Origin: CAXBES01 sp963974915
Lineage (GTDB): Bacteria > Bacteroidota > Bacteroidia > Flavobacteriales > Flavobacteriaceae
Direction: 5' to 3'
Length of the DNA stretch: 64,000 bases
Assembly (NCBI GenBank): GCA_963974915.1
Contig: CAXBES010000001.1
Span: 248,001-312,000 of the forward strand
The stretch's first letter is position 1. Each line of letters opens with the position of its first letter. Below, in pieces: positions 52,980 to 59,928 of the stretch. The translations under genes were made by a program, and so were the position numbers. Below the pieces are notes generated by a model, which had not been told where the DNA came from, searched no databases, and saw nothing but the letters and a program-made list of their open reading frames with translations.

Positions 52980-54131
52980 CTATTTTTCTTGTAAAATTAT
53001 TATCGAATTATCCTCTTCCTTAACAATAGTTGAAACTTTTTGTCCCACTTTTATTTTTCTTTGCGAATTCACCAACAACTGCGACCCGTTCAAGTCTATA
53101 GTTCGGTGTCCGAGAAGTTTTCCCGTTTTCTCTATTCCATCAACAGTGGGTGTAAATTGAATTTGGCCATCTCTCAATTCTTCTACAAATTGAATTCCCA
53201 CATCAACCGGTTTTCGGTGTCCTTCTAAATTAACGTTTTTAATAAGTACATCCCGGTAGTTAGTTTTGTTCTCCGGAATTTCAAAGTACTTTTTGTAGTC
53301 TAATTGCTCATCATTCTCATCTATAATTTGAAATAAAGAGAGTAATGCGTAAAAGATCAATTCTCGGGTCTTTTCGCGCTCGTAGTCATTAGTGTGATGT
53401 CCTGCTTCAAAAAGGATTGTAGGAACGCTTAACTGTTGAAACGTATCTCCTACACAGGCGTTATTAAAGGTATCGTCATATCTTCCTGTTTGCCCCGGCA
53501 GGAGCCCTTCAAGCGTATTAAACATCTTTACAATATGTTCCATAGCGATCTTTCTGCTCTTTGTTATGGATCGTCGTTTATTTGCAGCAGGAGCAAGAAA
53601 TGAAACAGTAGCCGGCATACCCGACTCCAACCCATAAATTGAACGTTGATCATGAAGATTTAAACACAGGTCTGGTGAGATCTTTTCAAAGACCTTCCTT
53701 AACACTTTACTTTCGGACTGAGATAAAGAGGAGGCATCTCTGTTTAGATCTACCTCGTTCGCATTTACACGGGTATATTTTTTGGCACCATCGGGATTGA
53801 GAATTGGAATTATATAAAAGGTATAATTACTTAAGAATTTCTGTACTTCCTTCTGAAATACTTCCTTCTGAAAAACGAATCGCAGAAAATCGAATATTGC
53901 TTTTGTGGTTGTAGATTCATTTCCGTGCATTTGAGACCATCCAAAAACTACTTTTTCACCGGATCCCAATTTTAATAACGGAATATCTTTTCCTTCTTCT
54001 GAAGTTCCCGCTGAAGAAATTTCAAGTACGTCTTTATACAAATTTACAATAGGAAGAACAACTTCCAGAGTTACATATCTACCCTGTAATCGAGCCTCAA
54101 AATTTGTCTTATACCACTCCCTGATTTCCAT
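52980..54131 (-). CDS. Zinc carboxypeptidase-like protein (M14 family)
   Basis: 383 residues. The zinc motif HGNE at 69-72 (SQMHGNESTT), the substrate-binding and Asn/Arg motif NPDGAKKYTRVNANEVDLNRDA near 118-140, the third zinc His in NLHDQRS, and the catalytic Glu in ILFEAGHHTNDYEREKT all follow the carboxypeptidase A-type fold. No signal peptide is visible, so it appears cytoplasmic, unlike most M14 enzymes; some database hits call such proteins succinylglutamate desuccinylase-like. It is divergent from an XRE regulator, with operator palindromes between them, and its -7 box lies inside one of these. Confidence 0.85.
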   Translation of the reverse strand: MEIREWYKTNFEARLQGRYVTLEVVLPIVNLYKDVLEISSAGTSEEGKDIPLLKLGSGEKVVFGWSQMHGNESTTTKAIFDFLRFVFQKEVFQKEVQKFLSNYTFYIIPILNPDGAKKYTRVNANEVDLNRDASSLSQSESKVLRKVFEKISPDLCLNLHDQRSIYGLESGMPATVSFLAPAANKRRSITKSRKIAMEHIVKMFNTLEGLLPGQTGRYDDTFNNACVGDTFQQLSVPTILFEAGHHTNDYEREKTRELIFYALLSLFQIIDENDEQLDYKKYFEIPENKTNYRDVLIKNVNLEGHRKPVDVGIQFVEELRDGQIQFTPTVDGIEKTGKLLGHRTIDLNGSQLLVNSQRKIKVGQKVSTIVKEEDNSIIILQEK

Positions 54132-54168
54132 AGCTGAATTGTTACCGTTACAAAGGTAAACAAAGCTG

Positions 54169-54186
54169 TGTTTACAAATGTAAACA
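54169..54186. promoter_or_regulatory. Operator palindrome overlapping the -7 box of the M14 gene
   Basis: TGTTTACA-AA-TGTAAACA, a perfect 8+8 palindrome with a two-base centre. The minus-strand -7 element TACATTTG (54175-54182) lies inside it, about 44 bases upstream of the M14 gene start. A degenerate copy is at 54146-54162 (CGTTACA-AA-GGTAAACA) and another at 54203-54220 (TTTATACA-AT-TGTAAACA). Confidence 0.6.
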
Positions 54187-54381
54187 TATAAATTTAGTAA
54201 TTTTTATACAATTGTAAACAATCCTCTACGTCACGCTTCCCAAATTTCAACAAAATTTAACGTTTTAAATATTTACAGATTTATTTAACTCTATTTCAGT
54301 TTATTACACAACTTAATATAAAGTATTTATTTACAATTATTTTCACATACTACCGAATAAAATTGCTTGCTTTATAGTAAT

Positions 54382-54399
54382 AATTTACATTTGTAAACG
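54382..54399. promoter_or_regulatory. Operator palindrome overlapping the -7 box of the XRE gene
   Basis: AATTTACA-TT-TGTAAACG, the same 8+2+8 pattern as the other copies. The plus-strand -7 element TACATTTG (54386-54393) lies inside it and TTG at 54363-54365 is 20 bases upstream, the expected spacing. A repressor bound here would block both elements. Confidence 0.6.
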
Positions 54400-54424
54400 T
54401 TACTTGTATAAAGATTGAATTACA

Positions 54425-54826
54425 ATGGTAAACACCTCAGATTTTGCTAAAAGGCTACAGAAAATCCTCGATCATTACGGGATTTCTGCTACTGCTTTTT
54501 CTGAAGAAATTGAATTCAATCGCTCTACTATTTCTCACCTCCTATCGGGTAGAAATAAACCAAGTTTAGAATTTGTTTTAAAGGTCCTTCAGAAATATCC
54601 TGAGGTAGAATTATATTGGCTTCTTAATGGCAAAGGAAATTTTCCTTCCGAAAAGAGCTTGCCCAAATCGGAAGATGAAACTAAAGCAACTACTTCAGAA
54701 ACCCCGAAACCCATTCCGAAGAAACCTGAAGAGGTAACCATCGAACACAAAATCACTACCGGAAAAGAAATCGACAGAATTGTTATTTTTTACAAAGACG
54801 GGAGTTTTAAGGCTTACGAAAACTAA
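54425..54826 (+). CDS. XRE family transcriptional regulator
   Basis: 133 residues. N-terminal XRE helix-turn-helix at about 7-58 (LQKILDHYGISATAFSEEIEFNRSTISHLLSGR), then YWLLNGKGNFPSE, and a proline/lysine-rich low-complexity linker before a short C-terminal segment (KEIDRIVIFYKDGSFKAYEN). It resembles the small flavobacterial regulators that end in a conserved RIVxFYxDGSFxxY motif. The upstream region contains four TGTTTACA-like palindromes that it probably binds to control itself and the divergent M14 gene. Confidence 0.88.
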   Translation: MVNTSDFAKRLQKILDHYGISATAFSEEIEFNRSTISHLLSGRNKPSLEFVLKVLQKYPEVELYWLLNGKGNFPSEKSLPKSEDETKATTSETPKPIPKKPEEVTIEHKITTGKEIDRIVIFYKDGSFKAYEN

Positions 54827-54868
54827 AAATTTGTAATATTTTTCAGAAATTCGCATAAAAATCAAACT

Positions 54869-55252
54869 ATGCGTTTTTTACTCTGTTTTGCCTGTCTCCT
54901 ACTAATGTCAAGCTGCTATGATGTAGATCGGGATTGTGCGAATTTTAGGACAGGAACATTCAAATTTGAAGCGCTTGTAGGCACCGAATTGCTTACAACT
55001 ACTTTCGTGAGAACAGATTCTATAGAAATTGATTACTTTAGAGGGAAATCTGATACCTCAGCCATACGCTGGATCAACAACTGTGAATACATTGTAAAAA
55101 AGATCAACCCCAAGAACCGTGCAGAGGAAAAAGCGATTCATATGAAGATCCTTACTACCAATGGCGATGAATACCAGTTTGAATACAATGTGGTGGGAGA
55201 TACACAAAAACAAAAAGGAACCGCAATTAAAATAAGTAATACGATAAAATAA
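54869..55252 (+). CDS. Small lipoprotein
   Basis: 127 residues. A lipoprotein signal (MRFLLCFACLLLMSSC) with the acceptor Cys at 16, then a beta-rich domain (FRTGTFKFEALVGTELLTTTFVRTDSIEIDYF). Databases sometimes call this group DNA topoisomerase IV because of gene order, a mistake: it has none of those motifs. It follows the XRE gene by 42 bases and precedes terC by 9. Confidence 0.78.
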   Translation: MRFLLCFACLLLMSSCYDVDRDCANFRTGTFKFEALVGTELLTTTFVRTDSIEIDYFRGKSDTSAIRWINNCEYIVKKINPKNRAEEKAIHMKILTTNGDEYQFEYNVVGDTQKQKGTAIKISNTIK

Positions 55253-55261
55253 GCTCGAAAT

Positions 55262-56089
55262 ATGTTCGAAATTCTTACCTCTCCAGACGCTCTAGTAGCA
55301 CTTCTAACGCTTACATTCCTGGAAATCATCTTAGGGATAGATAATATTATTTTTATTTCTCTTGCGGCAAGTAAGCTTCCTAAGCAACATCAAAAAAAAG
55401 CAACCAACATAGGATTGCTTCTTGCTATGTTAATTAGAGTAGTGCTGCTTTTCGGTATTTCATGGCTGGTAGCAATGGAAGCTCCGTTCTGGCACATTAA
55501 CCTGCCATGGTTAAAAGCAGGGGTTAGTGGACAAGGAATTATTCTCTTTGTTGGTGGGTTATTCCTGCTGTACAAGAGTACAAGCGAAATTCATGAGAAA
55601 GTAGAAGACAAAGGACATGACGAAAGAGAAATAAAGAAAGGACGCTCCACAACGCTTACTAAAGCAATTATTCAAATTTCCCTTATCAATATCGTATTCT
55701 CGTTCGATTCCATTCTTACCGCTGTGGGAATGACGAACGGAATAAGCGATAATCCTACAGATGCGTTGGTAATCATGGTAATAGCTGTTGTCATATCTGT
55801 TTTAATTATGATGATATTTGCTGCGCCTGTTGGCAGGTTTGTCAATGAACATCCTACGGTGCAATTACTCGGATTAGCATTTTTGATCCTAATTGGTTTT
55901 ATGTTGATCGCAGAAGGCGCCCACCTTTCCCACCTTGAGGTCTTCGGATCACAAATTGGTGTTATCCCAAAAGGTTATCTTTATTTTACAATCACCTTCT
56001 CTCTCTTTATTGAGTTTATTAATATGCGTTATCGAAAAAGAACCTCTTCTATCGTGTCTACAGTTCCTGAAGACGAAATAGAAGAATAA
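55262..56089 (+). CDS. TerC family integral membrane protein
   Basis: 275 residues, about seven membrane helices. Two motifs shared by TerC/YceF-like proteins are the first-helix TFLEIILGIDNIIFISLAASK and the later ISLINIVFSFDSILTAVGM, with conserved membrane acidic residues. The family has been linked to tellurite resistance and to metal (Mn2+) export during protein secretion. No other ter genes are here besides the small protein downstream, so a metal-homeostasis role is more likely. Confidence 0.92.
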   Translation: MFEILTSPDALVALLTLTFLEIILGIDNIIFISLAASKLPKQHQKKATNIGLLLAMLIRVVLLFGISWLVAMEAPFWHINLPWLKAGVSGQGIILFVGGLFLLYKSTSEIHEKVEDKGHDEREIKKGRSTTLTKAIIQISLINIVFSFDSILTAVGMTNGISDNPTDALVIMVIAVVISVLIMMIFAAPVGRFVNEHPTVQLLGLAFLILIGFMLIAEGAHLSHLEVFGSQIGVIPKGYLYFTITFSLFIEFINMRYRKRTSSIVSTVPEDEIEE

Positions 56090-56099
56090 AAACCATAAT

Positions 56100-56438
56100 A
56101 TGAAAAGTCAACACACAACCTGGAATAAACAACAACTAAAAGCATATATTTTGCTCTATTGTGCGAATGCCGATTTTTCTGAAAGTGAAGAAGAGACTAA
56201 AATAATTCTATCTAAGGTACAGGGAAAAGAATACGTTGCCATTAGAGCCGAATTTGAAGAAGATAACGATTATCAGAGTATTCAAAAAATCCAGTCGGCT
56301 ATAGAGCGCCTGGGCTATTCTAAAGATGAGATCGACACTTTGGTTTCTGAAATGAAAACATTATTCCTTGCAGATGGTGTATATGATGAGACAGAAAAAG
56401 CAATCCACTCCGGATTGAAAATGATTCTGAAAGGATAA
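56100..56438 (+). CDS. Small helical protein downstream of terC (TerB-like)
   Basis: 112 residues, all helical. The helices (SEEETKIILSKVQG, IQKIQSAIERLGYSKDEIDTLVSEMKTLFLADGVYDETEKAI) and the acidic LFLADGVYDETEK loop recall the TerB-like four-helix fold with acidic metal-binding loops. It starts 10 bases after terC stops, so the two are probably co-transcribed. The TerB link is an inference by pattern, not a firm family assignment. Confidence 0.7.
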   Translation: MKSQHTTWNKQQLKAYILLYCANADFSESEEETKIILSKVQGKEYVAIRAEFEEDNDYQSIQKIQSAIERLGYSKDEIDTLVSEMKTLFLADGVYDETEKAIHSGLKMILKG

Positions 56439-56576
56439 CTGAAAACTACAATTTTTCAACATACAAATGGGCTTCAAATTAAATACACTGTCCATTGTCC
56501 ATTTACTTTTTCTCAAATCTGAAAGAACCTGTTGCATAAACTAAATATTCTATGTAACTTTCTGATAGATAGTAAA

Positions 56577-56593
56577 GTGTGTTTAAAACACAC
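56577..56593. promoter_or_regulatory. Palindrome upstream of the 947-residue gene
   Basis: GTGTGTTT-A-AAACACAC, perfect 8-bp arms around one base, 41 bases before the ATG at 56635. A weak -7 box TTTATTTG (56608-56615) lies between it and the start. It is a candidate operator; there is no T-tract to make it a terminator. Confidence 0.45.
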
Positions 56594-56634
56594 CTCTCCC
56601 CGCCTATTTTATTTGACGAATAAATATATAGGTT

Positions 56635-59478
56635 ATGTACATAAATATTCAGTTTAGTGAAAGCAAGTTTGAGAGTATAGTGCGATCTTACGTTGCAAAC
56701 GCAGTGTTAACCAGTTCAAACCTTGGTCTAGATGGTATTCAAGAAATAAAATTCGACCCTTTTGATTCGAGCACCGGAACAGAACCCGGAGTAATAGATC
56801 ATATCGAAGTAGAAGAAATTGATATAGATTATTTACCCGGTAACGCAGTGCCAGCTGTTCCGTTTACTATTTTTACACCCCCCGGCTTTGTCTTTCTTGA
56901 TACTCCTCCAGTACCTTCACAAAACATAATTTCTATCAACTCGCCTGTTGTTCTCTGTAATATCGCAGCCTATGTAATTCGAGTGGCAGACCTAGAAGCT
57001 AGTGCACTTTCACAAGCGCCCACTTCGGCTTATGTGAAATTTGATTTGCAAGCGGTATTCCAAATTACACCGCCTACAATTACTGGCTCTAATATTTCAT
57101 TAGTTTTTACCCCTATTCAAATTAGATTTGGGTTAGGAGGCAATTATATTCCTTCGGAAGACATTGAGATAGAGTATGTACAGAATTTTGCGAATAGACT
57201 CCTACAAATTATGCAAAATAATGCAGCAACTTGGTTTCCTCCGGTTGTGTTTCCAATAAATAATTTAAACTCTGTTTTTGGAAGTGGTTATCGCGTATGG
57301 AATGTAGGTCTTAGATTAAATAATGGTGTGATTGATCTAAGACTACAAATTGAGCAGACTTCCCTTAGAGAGTTCTTCTTCATTAGCGGTTTAACTTACG
57401 CGCCCGCATGGATAAGTAACTGGACATCCTATTTTAGCGACTCTCTAACCAACAGACTCAATGGTTTAGACTGGGGAGTCTATTTTCCTTTCGAACTCTT
57501 TGAAAGAAGGATTGCAGACACTGTAGAATCATCCTTGGCGGGACGAACTAACGTTGTGCTCAATCAACGACCAACTTCACAATGGAACATTTTAGGTGCG
57601 ACATCTACAGGACCTTGCTATCCCGAGGCCAGAGCTGCAATTAGAACACAAGTGGCAGTACATCTACCCGGAGCTTGTATTCCATGGGGTTACGATATGG
57701 ACGTCAATTTAAACCTTACTACAAACGTCACCTTGTCGAGACCCGGACTTTTACGGTTAGACCTGGTGGTTTCACATGAAGTTGATCCGGGCGATACTTT
57801 TGTCTGCGGATCGTTAAATGCCTTTTTAACTGCAACCGGCGGGGTGGCAATTGGAGGTGTTTTTGGTGGTTGGATTGGTGCTATCGTAGGAGGAATTGTT
57901 GGCGGTCTGGCAGGCGGTTTTACCACCTTAGGGTTAATTTTGGAGCAAGACATTCCAAATATTGCAACAAGCGACCTAATAGCGGTTGAGGGTGCCGAAA
58001 ACACATATTATACTGAAATTGAAATTGCAGAAACCACGAATCAAGTACTGGGCAGTATTGCCATTACGAGAATTTTTCCATGTGGTGATGGATTAGTTGC
58101 CGGTGGACTTTTAACCGAATTAGAAAACAATTTTGAACCACTTCCCGATGGAAACATTACCGTCCCCAGATGGATTCCGCCAAGACGTGGTCAATGTCCG
58201 GAAAGCAATGAACCTATACCAATTCATGCAGAAGTGGGGTATAACTTTTTTAGAAGCGGATATCACGGGATCATCCCCTTGAGAATATGGACAATTGAAA
58301 TACTAGAGGAAGATCCGGGTAGGGAATTTGACGGAGATCGGTTAGTATCGGGATGGACGAATCCAAGTATTTTTACTTCGGAAAGTTCGATCGTTACACG
58401 CTATTTGTTTACACCAGACCTGCTCGACAGCTTACGACTAACTTCCGAGGACGGTGTTCCTTATCTGAAAGTGTTGTTCCAGACAAATGCCGGCGCACGA
58501 ATTTTCACACTCTCGGTACCGAGCGATCAAATCACGGATTCCCAACGGACCGATCTGGAAAATGAAATTAGAGCGAGATGTAATGCAAATCAGGATCTTA
58601 TTGATTCGTTTGAAGAAAGAACCAGCAGACTAAGAGATCTTATTCACGGACCCATTCCCTATTTCGAAAATATCAATTTCGATTTTATTAGATGGTCATT
58701 GGCTTTTACCGGGATTCCTGCGTCAACCCAAATTGCATTGCGAGATAATTCGGGCAATACATTGGCAACCCTTGATCAAAAGGGACAAAATCTTAGAAGC
58801 TTAGATTTTTGGGAGTCAGATCTTTCAGGCAAAAATCCAATTTCCCTCTATTATTCCGGTCTCGGCAAACAAAACTCCGGGCATCATCCCAGTTTTATGG
58901 TAACCTCTCAACGTTTCCGTATTATAGATAAAGTGTCATTTACAGGCTCATTAACAGACCATGCGGTTATGGACAATATAAATGGTGTTTTCTGCGCAAT
59001 ACTTTCAAACAAGCACCTCACTAGTTATAAGATGTCGGCCGGTGGAAGATTATTAATGAGTAGTATTATTTCTTCGGAAGGCATAGTGAGTCTTAGAAGT
59101 TTTGCGGGTAAAATCTTCGCGCAGCAAAGGTCGGGAGCAATTCTGGCATCTACCAACGGAAGTTTATGGGAAGAAATCAAAATAGAACAGGACGGGAAAA
59201 TTTCAACAGAAAATTTACAGATCTTTCAAGAGAAAACCACCTGCTATGTTCAATCTGAAAACAAAATTATAAATGAAAATATAAGCTCGGCCAGTCATTC
59301 TAAAAGATATGCTTTATTGCTAAATGATGAAGCTAACGCGCTTCATTTTATGGAAAGACTTGATATGGCATCGGGAGGCTATTTAAATCCGAAATCACTT
59401 TCCGAAGAAAAACCAAATCCGGAAGAAAAGGACGGCTGCAATCCCTTTTCATGGCTCATGAGTTTGTTCAAAAAATAG
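56635..59478 (+). CDS. 947-residue orphan protein with glycine zipper
   Basis: No recognised family. There is no signal peptide (MYINIQFSESKFESIVRSY). Residues 1-395 are beta-rich, with long alternating hydrophobic strands (YVKFDLQAVFQITPPTI, LVFTPIQIRFGLGG, NVGLRLNNGVIDLRLQIEQ), which recalls TULIP-like lipid-binding folds but is not conclusive. Residues 402-433 are a glycine zipper with GG every three to four residues, the only membrane-competent segment. A second beta part follows (530-670). Residues 780-930 look like propeller blades, with one Asp-box-like ASTNGSLWEEI. The end is CNPFSWLMSLFKK, amphipathic. The gene stands alone, 196 bases after the TerB-like gene and convergent with mscL. 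Base composition is like its neighbours. Confidence 0.8.
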   Translation: MYINIQFSESKFESIVRSYVANAVLTSSNLGLDGIQEIKFDPFDSSTGTEPGVIDHIEVEEIDIDYLPGNAVPAVPFTIFTPPGFVFLDTPPVPSQNIISINSPVVLCNIAAYVIRVADLEASALSQAPTSAYVKFDLQAVFQITPPTITGSNISLVFTPIQIRFGLGGNYIPSEDIEIEYVQNFANRLLQIMQNNAATWFPPVVFPINNLNSVFGSGYRVWNVGLRLNNGVIDLRLQIEQTSLREFFFISGLTYAPAWISNWTSYFSDSLTNRLNGLDWGVYFPFELFERRIADTVESSLAGRTNVVLNQRPTSQWNILGATSTGPCYPEARAAIRTQVAVHLPGACIPWGYDMDVNLNLTTNVTLSRPGLLRLDLVVSHEVDPGDTFVCGSLNAFLTATGGVAIGGVFGGWIGAIVGGIVGGLAGGFTTLGLILEQDIPNIATSDLIAVEGAENTYYTEIEIAETTNQVLGSIAITRIFPCGDGLVAGGLLTELENNFEPLPDGNITVPRWIPPRRGQCPESNEPIPIHAEVGYNFFRSGYHGIIPLRIWTIEILEEDPGREFDGDRLVSGWTNPSIFTSESSIVTRYLFTPDLLDSLRLTSEDGVPYLKVLFQTNAGARIFTLSVPSDQITDSQRTDLENEIRARCNANQDLIDSFEERTSRLRDLIHGPIPYFENINFDFIRWSLAFTGIPASTQIALRDNSGNTLATLDQKGQNLRSLDFWESDLSGKNPISLYYSGLGKQNSGHHPSFMVTSQRFRIIDKVSFTGSLTDHAVMDNINGVFCAILSNKHLTSYKMSAGGRLLMSSIISSEGIVSLRSFAGKIFAQQRSGAILASTNGSLWEEIKIEQDGKISTENLQIFQEKTTCYVQSENKIINENISSASHSKRYALLLNDEANALHFMERLDMASGGYLNPKSLSEEKPNPEEKDGCNPFSWLMSLFKK

Positions 59479-59488
59479 AATAAGAAAA

Positions 59489-59917
59489 CTACTTCTTATC
59501 TTTCAGTAAGGAGTTTTGCTCCTCCATTAACCTTTCAATATTAGAGAGCAATTCTATGTTCTTAGGAGTTACAACTTCTTTGTTTTTAGGATCTTCAGAC
59601 TTTCGCTTAAAGCGATTAATGAACTTAATAACGACAAAAATCGTGAAAGCGATAATCACAAAATCGATGAGTACTTCAATTAATTCGCCATAGCCAATAG
59701 CAACCTCTTCCACATTTTCGGAAGCCTCTCGTAGAACGTATTTCCGGTTGGCGAGATTTACATCATCGGTAAGCATCGATAATGGAGGCATCACAACCTT
59801 TTTTACAAGGGTATTTACCACATTGTTGAAAGCGGTACCTATTACGATACCGACCGCCATGTCGATCATATTGCCTTTGATCGCAAAATCCTTAAATTCC
59901 TGAATAAAGCTTTTCAT
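59489..59917 (-). CDS. mscL: Large-conductance mechanosensitive channel MscL
   Basis: 142 residues. Amphipathic N-terminal helix (MKSFIQEFKDFAIKGNMIDMAVGIVIGTAFNNVVNTLVKKVVMPP) leading into the first pore helix, a periplasmic loop (LTDDVNLANRKYVLREASEN), then the second helix near 83-105 and a charged cytoplasmic bundle (MEEQNSLLKDKK). It opens at near-lytic tension. It lies 11 bases after parC on the same strand. Confidence 0.95.
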   Translation of the reverse strand: MKSFIQEFKDFAIKGNMIDMAVGIVIGTAFNNVVNTLVKKVVMPPLSMLTDDVNLANRKYVLREASENVEEVAIGYGELIEVLIDFVIIAFTIFVVIKFINRFKRKSEDPKNKEVVTPKNIELLSNIERLMEEQNSLLKDKK

Positions 59918-59928
59918 TGATAAAAAAA

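Noticed and set aside
57690..58004. Pro/Ile-rich open frame antisense to the 947-residue gene
   Set aside because: It is the reverse of the glycine-zipper codons and shows no independent coding signal.
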